DNA from: Escherichia boydii
GTDB lineage: Bacteria > Pseudomonadota > Gammaproteobacteria > Enterobacterales > Enterobacteriaceae
Assembly (NCBI GenBank): GCA_041890495.1
Contig: CP169086.1
Span: 4,588,001-4,652,000 of the forward strand
Reading direction: 5' to 3'
DNA: 64,000 bases
Part shown: positions 1-9,499 of the stretch, in pieces
Layout: each line of letters begins with the position of its first letter
Numbering within the stretch: position 1 is the stretch's first letter
Notes under the pieces: model-generated
What the model was told of the DNA's origin: nothing
Databases searched by the model: none
Seen by the model: only the letters and a program-made list of their open reading frames with translations
Made by a program: the position numbers and the translations under genes

Positions 1-397
1 TATTTTAAGAACGTTAAAACTGATCCCATCCGAATAGAACGGACTTTATGACGGATAGCTGGGATACCCTGAAACACTGACCAGTCGCATCGAACCGTCG
101 ATTACCGGGCATGCGATCGAACTGGAGGCATTCTTGTGACGCTGGAAGAGAGACAGTTCCCTATCTGATGCCGGACGTACAGACAATCTCCTGGCTCCAC
201 TTCAAAAGGGCCGTTTTACATTGTGTTCTTCGGGTTTAATCGTGTGCATGCTCAGAACCAGTAAATATCCCGGCTAACCATATCCTGACCCTTTTGCGTT
301 TAGTCTGATCCTGGACTTTATAGCCTGCATTTTTTCCGGATTATTTTCATTACCATATGAACTGTTAAAACGCTTCATAAATGATTTAATACCAGAG
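1..397. other. AT-rich stretch without a recognisable gene
   Basis: I see no convincing coding region here: short reading frames in all phases are broken by stops, and none has a recognisable motif. The last 100 bases are AT-rich and probably carry the promoter of the LuxR-type regulator that starts at 398. The stretch may hold the decayed 3' end of an upstream gene, but I cannot name one. Confidence 0.4.
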
Positions 398-1033
398 ATG
401 CAAAAAATAAAGAATACGATACTGTATGAGCCAAGGCCGTTATTTCATCACGCGGCGCGTCACAGCATTGAAAGCCACGGCTGTTCCCTTACCTGTATTC
501 ACCCAGGTGGGCTGTCGGAAGAGGTGATTACCCTGAGGACTGACAATGCGCTGTTTGCAACCGGCCTCAGTGGTGCAGGGGACGAGCTGTTTTCGCTGTT
601 GCGCATTATACATTCTCTAGCGGCAGAAAATGTGGAACTTACCGTCTGGATCCCTGCGGGCGATGCGCTTCTTGTGCAGTTAATGTACGGGCTGGGTGTG
701 CAGACTCTGCTGTGTGAGAGCTACCTGCAGGAGGAGCTCCCGCAGCGTATCCGTAATCCTGCATTCAGCTCTCCGCATCTGCCCCAGTGGTGTCCTCCCG
801 ACGGGATAAGTCAAAATAAAGTACGTCTGTCAGACAGGGAGCTGGATACGCTGATTGACTGCGCCCGTGGGCTGAATCCGTATGAAATCGCCAGTTTGCG
901 CCATGCCAGCTATAAAACCATTTACGTCCACAGAAGCAATGTCCGGCGACGACTGAATCTAGGAAATTCAGTCCAGTGGCTCGATTTACTCGCCAGGCTG
1001 ACGCAATTCCGCACATTACATTCAATAAGGTGA
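398..1033 (+). CDS. LuxR-type transcriptional regulator (first of a tandem pair)
   Basis: This 211-residue protein carries a C-terminal GerE/LuxR-type helix-turn-helix at about residues 142–200 (it starts LSDRELDTLIDCARGL and continues to a KTIYVHRSNVRRRL recognition region). The N-terminal 130 residues resemble no receiver or autoinducer domain that I recognise. A second LuxR-type gene starts 4 bases after its stop, so the two are surely co-transcribed. Paired LuxR-type regulators beside chaperone–usher operons often control fimbrial expression, and that role for the operon at 4.3–12.3 kb is an inference from position. The DNA-binding assignment is strong; the target is not known. Confidence 0.8.
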   Translation: MQKIKNTILYEPRPLFHHAARHSIESHGCSLTCIHPGGLSEEVITLRTDNALFATGLSGAGDELFSLLRIIHSLAAENVELTVWIPAGDALLVQLMYGLGVQTLLCESYLQEELPQRIRNPAFSSPHLPQWCPPDGISQNKVRLSDRELDTLIDCARGLNPYEIASLRHASYKTIYVHRSNVRRRLNLGNSVQWLDLLARLTQFRTLHSIR

Positions 1034-1036
1034 GAT

Positions 1037-1648
1037 ATGTTTACCTTTACCCTTTTTCCCTATGAGATGCATCCCACCTTGCTTACCGGGCTGCTTGAAA
1101 ATCTGAACACGTTGCGCAGACACAATCCCTGCTGGAATTATCAGCTTGTCGACAATGAGAACGCACATCTGGTTGTGCTTGATTTTACCCTATATGATTC
1201 GTTGGCCCGGCTAACGCCGGAGGCATTTTTACGAATTAGCCAGGGCAAAACTGGAAAAATACTGGTGTTGCTCTCGGCCCGGCAGGTTGTGCTAGCCCGG
1301 CAGTTGATGCTGTCATATTCCTGTTCACTGTTATGCGTGGATGAACGACAGTTGCGTCTGCGTGAACTGGTGGAAAGCAGCCTTAAAAACCGCCGTTATA
1401 TCAGTCCGTTCTTTCTGCATGCATGTCAGAATGTCGAGCAACGCCCTGTAGCAGTATATTTCACGCCAGCGGAGAGGCAGATCATCAAAGGGCTGCGTTG
1501 CGGTCATAATGGAGTGGAAATATCGCGGAAGATATTCCGTAGCCAGAAAACCATCAGTTCGCATAAGCGAAGAATCATGCAGAAGCTGGGGGTAAAAAAC
1601 GACCTGGAGCTGCACAACGCGATGATGGACATGCAGGCAGAGGATTAA
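1037..1648 (+). CDS. LuxR-type transcriptional regulator (second of a tandem pair)
   Basis: This 203-residue protein has a C-terminal LuxR/GerE helix-turn-helix at about residues 139–198 (FTPAERQIIKGLRCGHN, then a KTISSHKRRIMQKLGV recognition helix typical of the RcsB/FimZ/BglJ group). The N-terminal half has a pseudo-receiver look, with hydrophobic strands such as HLVVLDFTLYDS and GKILVLLSAR, but I see no complete phospho-acceptor site, so it is probably not a classical response regulator. It starts 4 bases after the preceding LuxR-type gene, so both proteins are made from one transcript and might form a heterodimer as RcsB partners do. A fimbrial target is an inference from neighbourhood. 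Confidence 0.8.
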   Translation: MFTFTLFPYEMHPTLLTGLLENLNTLRRHNPCWNYQLVDNENAHLVVLDFTLYDSLARLTPEAFLRISQGKTGKILVLLSARQVVLARQLMLSYSCSLLCVDERQLRLRELVESSLKNRRYISPFFLHACQNVEQRPVAVYFTPAERQIIKGLRCGHNGVEISRKIFRSQKTISSHKRRIMQKLGVKNDLELHNAMMDMQAED

Positions 1649-2171
1649 AAACACCCGGGGTTCTTTCGCTTGTCGGGACTTTTCTACTCCTTCCCTGCTG
1701 AAAGAACCATCTAATGCCTTCTGCCGTGTCGACCACTTTCTGTCTCCCGCTCTCAGGGGCCGGGCGTGCTATGCAGATCCCTGTTCCGGTATCCATATCG
1801 CTGATAAATGAATGGTACCCACACTTAGGCCATTGGCATTTGCACTCAGGCTGAACAATCGAAGTAAAATCAGCGCACAAGCCAGTAGTTTTTTTCTAAT
1901 AATAATTTTCCCGATGAATGCTTTTGGAATCTGATTCTTTTTATATTAACGGGTTAGTAAAATATTTGGTTTCTATAAAATACTTTAAATATAGTTATGT
2001 ATCTATTTTGTTATTCATTATCCATGACGGTAAAATTAAAACCACATTCTAGTCCCATACGAGACAGGAAAGTGGTTTGATATAATGACAGAGATCTGTA
2101 TGCTGAATCTAGAGGAGTAGGTAACATTCTGAACTTATTATTATTCGATAAACTTTATTTCGGGAGTGTTT
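1649..2171. other. Intergenic region, no gene seen
   Basis: The first 230 bases are of normal composition, but I cannot support any open frame in them. The frames on the minus strand are broken and lack a ribosome binding site. From about 1890 the DNA becomes very AT-rich, with poly-T/A tracts typical of H-NS-silenced regulatory DNA ahead of the small gene at 2172. Confidence 0.4.
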
Positions 2172-2447
2172 ATGCTAAATATCAGTAAGCCTGTCATTTG
2201 TCATAATGAGGCCAATAAACACATTGCATTACTCCATGATTTCGATGATTTTCGTAAGTGGTACCTGAGTTCCCACGATTTTAGTATGTTTTCGGACGAG
2301 GATATCCTTGCCGTTCTGGATGATGAGGCTCCCCGAAGCTATCCCTGCATACCATTAGTCGCCGACGAAAATTTCGAGGTAATTTATGTGAGTCTGGAGC
2401 TTGTTAAACATTGGTTTTATCTCTTTGAGTCAAACGGAAAAATCTAA
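2172..2447 (+). CDS. Small hypothetical protein (91 aa)
   Basis: I do not recognise the family. The product is a 91-residue, acidic soluble protein with no signal peptide or membrane segment. It contains an aspartate-rich middle (FSDEDILAVLDDEAP) and aromatic-rich ends. I chose the ATG at 2172 because GGGAG lies five bases before it; the GTG two codons upstream overlaps that motif. The composition is AT-rich like the surrounding accessory DNA. It sits between the LuxR pair and the IprA-like regulator, so a regulatory or accessory role is possible but unproven. Confidence 0.55.
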   Translation: MLNISKPVICHNEANKHIALLHDFDDFRKWYLSSHDFSMFSDEDILAVLDDEAPRSYPCIPLVADENFEVIYVSLELVKHWFYLFESNGKI

Positions 2448-2523
2448 CCAGTAAATATGAACATCCACAACCCTTGTGCTACGCTAAGTTAACGTCATCC
2501 TAATAACAGGCACTCGCTTTTGT

Positions 2524-3180
2524 ATGAATCATCATGCGTCTGATAACGTACCCGGCCCAAAATCCACGCGGGTAGTTAAAACCTATATGTCTGATCTGTT
2601 AAAACAATTTGAACCCTATCTGACCTATCGGTTGTATCCGGCAGGTAAACGTTTTTCATTCAGTTCAGCAAACCAGCAAGTCTGTTATTTTATTCGTACA
2701 GGGGTAATTGCGCTTTATCGCCAGCCGGACGACGTTCTGATTGAACTGACGGAAGCACCTTCATTGCGCGGGATCATCCCTGTGCCAGAAGGATCGCAAT
2801 CTCAGTTCACGATGAGAATGGTCTCCCAGGCGGAGATCGCCATGCTGGACTCTGTACGTTTTTATGAAATTCTTACAGAGAAACAGCTCTGGGAAACTTT
2901 TGCACGGCATCTTCAGGCCATGCAAGGCATGACTATTGAAGTTATCTTTAAGCTGATATCTCCCACCGTCTTCGATATGATCCGTTTCCAGTTATATGAA
3001 TTAATGGAAAAACCGGTGGAAATCCGTGAAGCCATCACTGCGTAAAGCTACATCAAGGGGAAAACACGCATTTCACGCAGTTCGCTTATGCGTGTGCTGT
3101 CTGACTTAAGGGCCGGCGGTTATATCGTGATGGAGAGAGGAATACTGAAGGAGATAAAATATATTCCGGAACGCTACTGA
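2524..3180 (+). pseudogene. IprA/YaiV-like winged-helix regulator interrupted by an in-frame TAA
   Basis: The frame opens at ATG 2524 and reads 173 residues of a cyclic-nucleotide-binding-like sensor domain without key ligand residues, as in the YaiV/IprA family. It then hits TAA at 3043–3045. Reading straight on in the same frame gives 44 more residues (SYIKGKTRISRSSLMRVL..., ending IKYIPERY) before TGA at 3178–3180. That extension matches the C-terminal winged helix expected of IprA homologues (about 207 residues). The stop therefore removes the DNA-binding domain by a single nonsense change. No frameshift is needed. A truncated sensor-only protein could still be made. IprA affects oxidative-stress resistance in Salmonella; here fimbrial regulation is only a guess from position. 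Confidence 0.75.
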
Positions 3181-4262
3181 TCGGTCGCATGATGCTACTG
3201 TAGCCTGATCTTCGCCGGGAAACGGGGCGTATTTATTTAGAGATATCTACATCGGGATCGGAATATAAAAAAGCCCTCGCCATGGATGCGGGGAAATGTA
3301 GTATTCAAATAAATTTCAGAGTGTGAATTGTGGCTGATGGGGGATTGACGCACTTTCAGTCTGTCTCTCACCGGATGGAGCTGATTACGTATGGCCTGCC
3401 TACCGTCATGTGAGAATAAAATGTAACGATACTGGTGCCTTGTCCGGCCAGTCATCACTATTCGTGGAAATCCCAGCCCTTCAGACGCCGTTTTTCAGAA
3501 ATTCACGATCGCTTTCTTCCCCACGAATGTGTTCTTCATGGTCCGGCAGTAACGGCATGAGCATCCGCGGTTCTGTCCATGAGGACCAGACTGTGTTTGT
3601 TATGGAACATCAATAAAAAAAGATCAGATTTTTAACCTGGCAGCAAAAGCTGGTTAAAGAGCTCTCACAGATCGCCCTGCGTCCAGGTCAATCCTTCATC
3701 GACTGGCTCAACATCCCCCTTTCTATCAAACAGCGATCGGTTTAGCGTCAGGAACATCAGCTCGCATCTGATATGTCTGGTCTACCGTTAACCAGCGTTT
3801 GCGGGACTTGGGGTGAGAGAGTCAGGAGCGGTGGACAAAACCACAAGAAACGCAGTATCACGTGGTTCGAAGCGTCTACAATCTGCCTTTTTCCTGAATA
3901 ACAACTTCATAGCTCACTCCTTGACGTCGACTTCATCCCTCTGCAGCTTACAGCCCAGGTAAGGTTGGTAACACAAAATTGCCGTTAATCAGAAGCACTT
4001 ATTATATACAAAGTCTAAAACTTCGGAAAATTATTAGTGGTTAAGCTAATGACCTTCGCACTTTGTTGTCCCAAATGAGACCACTGATTTGTTGGTTTAA
4101 TATTTCCACTCGTTAGAATTTGTTCGAGGCCAGAGATGAGATCCAGTGCCTTAAATAAGATGTTTTTTTGTGTTGTTTGATTTTTGTTAATCAAACGTAA
4201 TCTAGTAAAGAATGGCTATATTATCACAACATAGTCGACATGGAATATTAGGATATTAATAA
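3181..4262. other. Decayed non-coding region upstream of the fimbrial operon
   Basis: This 1.08-kb stretch contains no convincing gene. Frames near 3240–3616 lack ribosome binding sites and resemble nothing I know. A frame at about 3637–3747 encodes a plausible protein-like segment (TWQQKLVKELSQIALRPGQ, then SFIDWLN) with no start or other supporting context, so it may be a remnant of an old gene. From about 3960 the DNA is AT-rich and should carry the fimbrial promoter. A perfect 8-bp inverted repeat (GTTTGATT/AATCAAAC, 4175–4182 and 4189–4196) lies 66 bases before the first fimbrial gene. I saw no recombinase gene or long inverted repeats that would indicate an invertible promoter switch. 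Confidence 0.45.
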
Positions 4263-4793
4263 ATGAATATGAAGAAAGTTGCTGTTGCGGTAGCTATCAT
4301 TTCTGGTATGGCTATTAGTGCAGCAAATGCTGCAGACGATATGGGGCATGGTAAAGTAACCTTCACTGGCTCAATCATTTCTGCACCGTGCTCTATTTCC
4401 CCAGAGTCAGTTGACCAGACTGTTGACCTCGGTCAGGTATCTGATGTTGCTCTGAAAGATGGCGGTACCTCTACACCTAAGTTCTTTGATATCAAACTGG
4501 AACAGTGTGATGCCTCTACTTTAAAAACTGTAGCGGTAACCTTCACGGGTGCAGCGTCTGCAGCTAACGCGGATCTTCTGGGCATCAATGGTAGTGCCTC
4601 AGGTGCTTCTGTTGCAGTAACAGACGGTTCTGGTCAGCTGGTTAAACTGGGTACCGCTAGCCCGGCTCAGACTATTGGTAACGGTAGCAACACTCTGGAA
4701 TTCGGAGCTTACCTGAAGGGTGATGGCGCAACTGCAACTGTCGTCCCTGGCAGCTTCCAGACTGTTGCTGATTTTACTCTTGATTATAAGTAA
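4263..4793 (+). CDS. Major fimbrial subunit (pilin)
   Basis: A 176-residue pilin with a Sec signal peptide (cleavage after SAANA, near residue 23). It has the conserved pilin fold elements: a GKVTFTGSIISAPCSI strand with the first cysteine of the intrachain disulphide, a second cysteine in LEQCDAS, and the C-terminal beta-zipper ending in ADFTLDYK with the penultimate tyrosine. It is exported to the periplasm, capped by the chaperone and polymerised by donor-strand exchange at the usher. It is first in a nine-gene operon with the order of Proteus mrp (A-B-usher-chaperone-minor subunits-adhesin), which marks it as the major rod subunit. Confidence 0.9.
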   Translation: MNMKKVAVAVAIISGMAISAANAADDMGHGKVTFTGSIISAPCSISPESVDQTVDLGQVSDVALKDGGTSTPKFFDIKLEQCDASTLKTVAVTFTGAASAANADLLGINGSASGASVAVTDGSGQLVKLGTASPAQTIGNGSNTLEFGAYLKGDGATATVVPGSFQTVADFTLDYK

Positions 4794-4901
4794 TTAATTT
4801 TAACTACGATATTTAATTAGTTAAATTACTTTTATCGCGCCAAACAGCCATTTTTTGGTGAATGGCGCGATTCGTCCTTTGTTAATAAGATGGGATTGTC
4901 T

Positions 4902-5453
4902 ATGTCAGGCATGACAAAAATAATAAGAAGAGTGATACCTCTCATGCTGTTGAGCTGTTCTGGAATAATACATGCTGAGAGTAGCCAGACTGTATCTGCG
5001 GATAAGGGCACCATCAGTATGCAAGGTGCCATTATTAATACACCTTGTGCCATTGCAACACAATATCGTGACCAAACCATTGAAATGGGCGAGGAGACGA
5101 TCGGACGTATATTTCATGATGGACACGGTAGGCTTCGAAACTTTTCGGTTAATTTAGTTAATTGTTATGGCCCAGGCGAAGTCGATACTCATCCTGGCGG
5201 ACAAACTTTTAGAACGACATTTGATGGCCCTTCTTCTGATGGATTATTTAAAGTAAGTGGTGCGGAAGGCGTTGGATTACAGAACAAGGACAGCGTAGGA
5301 AATATTGCTGTACCAGGTTTCCCTCTGCCACTTTCTGAAATAACAACAGGGAATCAGCGTTTGGATTTTACTCTTCAATTGGTTCGTAATCGCCAAAGCC
5401 TGAGGTCTGGAGAGTATTTTTCTGCATTGCGTTTTAAAATTGAATATTTTTGA
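4902..5453 (+). CDS. Minor fimbrial subunit, MrpB/PapH-like (possible anchor or terminator)
   Basis: This pilin-fold protein (183 residues from ATG 4902; an in-frame ATG at 4890 would add four) has a signal peptide ending near GIIHAES. It has the first conserved cysteine in IINTPCAIA, a second in LVNCYGPG, and the typical C-terminal strand FKIEYF. In pap- and mrp-type operons the gene between the major pilin and the usher encodes a PapH-like subunit that ends polymerisation and anchors the fibre; I infer that role from position. It lies about 110 bases after the major pilin gene, allowing stronger expression of the pilin. Confidence 0.8.
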   Translation: MSGMTKIIRRVIPLMLLSCSGIIHAESSQTVSADKGTISMQGAIINTPCAIATQYRDQTIEMGEETIGRIFHDGHGRLRNFSVNLVNCYGPGEVDTHPGGQTFRTTFDGPSSDGLFKVSGAEGVGLQNKDSVGNIAVPGFPLPLSEITTGNQRLDFTLQLVRNRQSLRSGEYFSALRFKIEYF

Positions 5454-5465
5454 GAACACTAGTCG

Positions 5466-8018
5466 ATGCTGATAAACAAAAAAAAATATAACATTATGCC
5501 TGCCTGGCATGATTCGCTGGGTGCAATACTACTCAGTGGTTTTTGCACGTTTAGCATTGTGCATGCTGCAAGTGCAGGCGAGACTGTTAGTACTGATGAT
5601 ACAATAGAATTTAATACAGACGTATTGGACGTTAAAGAGCGTGCTAATATTGATTTGTCGCAGTTCTCCCAGAAGGGATATGTAATGCCCGGGAAGTATC
5701 AAATGGTCGTTCAACTTAATAAGTCTGAATTACCGGAAGATACAGTAGAATTTATAGCACCGGAAAATGATCCAAAAGGTAGCGTCGTTTGTTTCAAACC
5801 GGAGCAAGTTCAGCAATTTGGTCTGAATGAAAAAATTTATAAGTCTCTTAAGTGGTGGAATAAAGAGCAATGTCTCGATCTGAGTTCTTTGCCTGGCGTC
5901 AATATTCGTCCTGATCTGGGGAGTGGGCATGTCTATGTGAACATACCTCAGGCTTATCTGGAGTACACGGCAGAAAACAGGGATCCGCCTGCTCGTTGGG
6001 ACGATGGTATTCCAGGACTCTTACTGGACTACAACATGAACGCCATGAGTACGCACCAGCAGTCAGATGGAACCAGTGACTCTCTGAGCGGAAATGGTAC
6101 AACAGGTATCAATATTGGGCCCTGGCGAGTTCGTGGTGACTGGCAGGCACAATACAACAAAAGCTCTATGGGTGATTCCAGCCATAACTGGGACTGGAGC
6201 AGATACTATGCGTATCGCGCTATTCGTTCACTTAAAGCTAAGCTGACCGTTGGCGAGAACTATCTTGACTCGTCCATGTTTGACAGCTTCGGTTATCGTG
6301 GCGTCAGTCTGAAGACTGATGACACCCAGCTGCCACCAAATTTACGAGGATACGCACCTGAAGTAACCGGTGTTGCCAAAACCAACGCCAAAGTCACTAT
6401 CAGTCAACAGGGGCGGGTGATATACGAAACGACCGTTGCGGCCGGTCCGTACCGTATCCAGGATCTGAATACTGCAGTAACGGGTAAACTGGACGTCAAA
6501 GTCACCGAACAGGATGGCACAGAACAAAATTTCCAGGTGGATACCAGTAATATTCCGTATCTCACACGTCCAGGCATGGTGAGATATAAGTTTACTGCCG
6601 GGAAACCTAGTGATTACGATCATCACTCCCAAGGGCCAGAATTTGGTACAGGGGAATTCTCCTGGGGTGTTAATAATGGTTGGTCGCTTTACGGTGGGGA
6701 ATTGTATGCTCAGGACTATAACGCGTTAGCGATAGGTATCGGCCGAGACTTACTTGCTTTTGGTGCGATTTCCTTTGACGTGACAAACTCTCGAGCAGTA
6801 TTACCCGCAGAGGATACCAAAACCGGTAATTCCTATCGCGTGAGTTACTCGAAACGTTTTGATGAATATGATAGCCAGGTTTCATTTGCAGGTTATAAAT
6901 TCTCAGAGCGCGGCTTTATGAGCATGGCTGAGTATTTAAACGCGAGATATCATGATGGTGATAGTGGTGATGATAAGGAAATGTATACCATTTCGTTGAA
7001 CAAACAGTTCCGCGACTTGAATTTCAGTACGTATCTTAATTACAACCACCAAACATACTGGAATCGTCCTTCAACGGATACATGGAATATTTCGGTTTCA
7101 AACTATTTTGATATTGGCTCATTTAAGAACATCAACCTTAGTCTTTCTGCGTACAGGACTCAGTATGATGATACGAATGATGACGGTGTATACGTCGGTC
7201 TCTCCATGCCATGGGGGGAAAGCGGCACAATTAACTACAATAGCCAGTTTAACGGTGGAGAGAGTAATCATAGCGTTGGGTACTACAACCGTATTGACGC
7301 GAATAATAACTACCGTATTGATGCCGGTACAACAAACCATGGTGAGGGGACGGGCAGCGGCTATTTCACTCATGATGGCGATTATACCAGCATGACGGCT
7401 AATGCCAGCTTTAACGGAAGCGATTACCAGGCATTCGGTATGTCAATGTCTGGAGGCATGACTGTCACGGGGCAAGGAGCCGCATTACACCGTTCAACAG
7501 GATCAGGAAGCACACGAATGCTTATTGATACCGATGGTGTGAGTGATGTACCAGTCCAGGGAAGCGGCGGAACGATTCACAGTAACGCGTTCGGTAAAGC
7601 GGTGGTTACCGATTTAAGCAGCTACTACCGAAATACGGTGAGAGTCGATCTGGATAAACTGCCTGAGAATGTGGATGCAACCCGTTCTGTAGTCGAGGAC
7701 ACATTGACCGAAGGGGCAATCGGCTATAAGAAATTTGGTCTGTTATCGGGTGAGAAAGCGATGGCTACCATCAAGCTGCCTGACGGTAGTTCTCCTCCGT
7801 TCGGTGCAGAGGTGCATAACCTCAAGGATATTCAGACAGGGATAGTGGGTGAAAATGGAAGCGTCTGGCTGTCAGGAATAAAAGCCGGCGAAGAGATGGC
7901 GGTCTACTGGGATGATAAAACGCAATGCCTTATTGAGTTACCTACTCCGTTGCCGCCATTGACCAAAGGATTGCTGTTGCCTTGTAAGCTGGTGACGACT
8001 GAGAAAAAAGCCAAATGA
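5466..8018 (+). CDS. Fimbrial outer-membrane usher protein
   Basis: An 850-residue usher of the FimD/PapC/MrpC family, the usual length. Seen in order are a signal peptide (ending near VHAAS), an N-terminal periplasmic domain (IEFNTDVLDVKERANIDLSQF), the 24-strand beta-barrel with the plug region (FRGYAPEVTGVAKTNAKVTI-type motif near residues 290–310), and the C-terminal domains with the KTQCLIELP cysteine region. It recruits chaperone–subunit complexes and secretes the growing fibre. A second ATG at 5496 gives a more typical signal peptide and may be the real start. Its TGA overlaps the open frame leading into the chaperone gene, so expression is likely coupled. Confidence 0.93.
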   Translation: MLINKKKYNIMPAWHDSLGAILLSGFCTFSIVHAASAGETVSTDDTIEFNTDVLDVKERANIDLSQFSQKGYVMPGKYQMVVQLNKSELPEDTVEFIAPENDPKGSVVCFKPEQVQQFGLNEKIYKSLKWWNKEQCLDLSSLPGVNIRPDLGSGHVYVNIPQAYLEYTAENRDPPARWDDGIPGLLLDYNMNAMSTHQQSDGTSDSLSGNGTTGINIGPWRVRGDWQAQYNKSSMGDSSHNWDWSRYYAYRAIRSLKAKLTVGENYLDSSMFDSFGYRGVSLKTDDTQLPPNLRGYAPEVTGVAKTNAKVTISQQGRVIYETTVAAGPYRIQDLNTAVTGKLDVKVTEQDGTEQNFQVDTSNIPYLTRPGMVRYKFTAGKPSDYDHHSQGPEFGTGEFSWGVNNGWSLYGGELYAQDYNALAIGIGRDLLAFGAISFDVTNSRAVLPAEDTKTGNSYRVSYSKRFDEYDSQVSFAGYKFSERGFMSMAEYLNARYHDGDSGDDKEMYTISLNKQFRDLNFSTYLNYNHQTYWNRPSTDTWNISVSNYFDIGSFKNINLSLSAYRTQYDDTNDDGVYVGLSMPWGESGTINYNSQFNGGESNHSVGYYNRIDANNNYRIDAGTTNHGEGTGSGYFTHDGDYTSMTANASFNGSDYQAFGMSMSGGMTVTGQGAALHRSTGSGSTRMLIDTDGVSDVPVQGSGGTIHSNAFGKAVVTDLSSYYRNTVRVDLDKLPENVDATRSVVEDTLTEGAIGYKKFGLLSGEKAMATIKLPDGSSPPFGAEVHNLKDIQTGIVGENGSVWLSGIKAGEEMAVYWDDKTQCLIELPTPLPPLTKGLLLPCKLVTTEKKAK

Positions 8019-8101
8019 AGAAAGGCCATGTTTGGAATTTATCCGGACATGGCCCCAGACAGAATGTTCCATTTTTATTAATAATATTGAGTGTTAATCC
8101 C

Positions 8102-8854
8102 ATGAATAATTCATCAGTTACATTAAAAACAGCGGTTGGTGTAATTCTGTTGACGATATTATCTCAGCAGGCTCAGGCCGCAATCGCTTTGGACAGAACT
8201 CGTGTTATCTTCGACGGTGACAAAAGTTCGACCACGACGACCATTACGAATCAGAATAAAACATTACCTTATCTTGCTCAGACATGGATTGAAGATGGTA
8301 AAGGTAATAAAATTGATTCACCTTTTACCGCACTGCCGCCACTCCAGCGTGTAGAGCCTGGTGCTAAAGGTCAAATTAAAATTCAATCCACTGGTAATAC
8401 AAGCGCACTGCCGCAGGACAGAGAATCGATCTTCTATTTCAATGTGCGAGAGATTCCACCAAAGAGCAGTAAACCAAATACATTACAGTTGGCTCTGCAA
8501 ACCCGCGTTAAAATGTTTTATCGCCCTGCAGCGCTTGCACTGACGCCGTCAGAAGATAATGAAATCCAGAAAAAACTTACGCTGACAGCGCAAGGAGATA
8601 GCTATCAGCTGAATAACCCAACACCATATTATGTCACCATTTCTGGGGTCTCAGCATCTGGAAAGACTGCAGAGTCTAAAGATTTTCAGCCTATAATGGT
8701 CGCGCCTAAAAGCTCTTCAAGTCTGGGTGTGAGTGTTTCTGCACTTGGAAGTCATCCGGTGTTGAGTTTTATTAATGATTACGGTGGACACCCGCAGCTG
8801 AATTTTAATTGCAGTGGAAGTACTTGCACTGTTGCGAATGTTAAAGCGGGTTGA
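8102..8854 (+). CDS. Periplasmic fimbrial chaperone (PapD-like)
   Basis: A 250-residue periplasmic chaperone with a signal peptide (MNNSSVTLK start; cleavage after QAQA). I chose ATG 8102 rather than the 29-codon-longer frame at 8015 because only this start gives a clean signal sequence. The two immunoglobulin-like domains show the family pattern: ALDRTRVIFDGDKSS with the conserved arginine of the subunit-anchoring cleft, RESIFYFNVREIPP, and the lysine-containing LALQTRVKMFYRPAAL strand. It folds and caps all pilins of the operon and delivers them to the usher encoded just upstream. Order and content match MrpD. Confidence 0.92.
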   Translation: MNNSSVTLKTAVGVILLTILSQQAQAAIALDRTRVIFDGDKSSTTTTITNQNKTLPYLAQTWIEDGKGNKIDSPFTALPPLQRVEPGAKGQIKIQSTGNTSALPQDRESIFYFNVREIPPKSSKPNTLQLALQTRVKMFYRPAALALTPSEDNEIQKKLTLTAQGDSYQLNNPTPYYVTISGVSASGKTAESKDFQPIMVAPKSSSSLGVSVSALGSHPVLSFINDYGGHPQLNFNCSGSTCTVANVKAG

Positions 8855-8878
8855 TTATAAAAATAAGCATAGCATTGG

Positions 8879-9499
8879 ATGCGAGTAATAAATATAAGTA
8901 TGAAAAGACGACAGAGATATCCTGGATGGTTTGCGATACTGGCAAGTATCTTTTTAATATTTACAGGGAACAGTTGTTTTGCCAGTAATAATGCCAATAT
9001 CAATAGTGATGCTACCGATCTTCACGTACACGGTGCGCTAGTTGTAGGTGCGTGTCAGTTGGATATGCAGTCTGCATATCAGGAAATTGATATTCAGGGA
9101 ACCACCACCGGCAACTTACTTAACCTGGGTGATTTTGGTCCTGCGACTGCGCTTACTATTCAAATGCGCGATTGTCAGGCGATTGGTGGACATAGTGTTA
9201 GCCCGGCGACGAATGTTTCAACATGGGATGATAAAAGACCAGTTGTTACGGTCAGTTTTATGGCGGCAGTCGATTCGGATAACCCTGATCTCATTAAAGT
9301 CAATGGGATAACAGGCATGGGGCTTTTATTGAAAGATAGCAACGGCAGAAAGATAAGTCTGGGTAAGAAAGACAAACCACAATTTATCTCTCCCGGCTCT
9401 AATGCATTGGGTTATACCGTAACGGCTGTTCGTACATCTGCACCGTTAACAACTGGGTCGTTTCGCGCGGTAATTGACTTTTGGGTAAGCTATGACTAG
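8879..9499 (+). CDS. Minor fimbrial subunit (MrpE-like position)
   Basis: A 206-residue pilin-fold protein with a signal peptide that ends near SCFAS. It has the paired pilin cysteines (VVGACQLDM and MRDCQAIG) and a C-terminal beta strand ending AVIDFWVSYD. The start is uncertain: ATG 8879 and ATG 8900 both give usable signal peptides, and neither has a good ribosome binding site. It lies 24 bases after the chaperone gene and overlaps the next pilin gene by 8 bases. By position it corresponds to MrpE of pi-type operons and is probably part of the tip fibrillum. Confidence 0.8.
   Translation: MRVINISMKRRQRYPGWFAILASIFLIFTGNSCFASNNANINSDATDLHVHGALVVGACQLDMQSAYQEIDIQGTTTGNLLNLGDFGPATALTIQMRDCQAIGGHSVSPATNVSTWDDKRPVVTVSFMAAVDSDNPDLIKVNGITGMGLLLKDSNGRKISLGKKDKPQFISPGSNALGYTVTAVRTSAPLTTGSFRAVIDFWVSYD

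Noticed and set aside
3410..3616. Possible small gene in the relic region
   Set aside because: No ribosome binding site, no recognisable motif, and surrounding sequence looks decayed.
4020..4262. Invertible promoter element of the fim or mrp kind
   Set aside because: Only an 8-bp inverted repeat was found, and no recombinase gene (fimB, fimE or mrpI type) is nearby.
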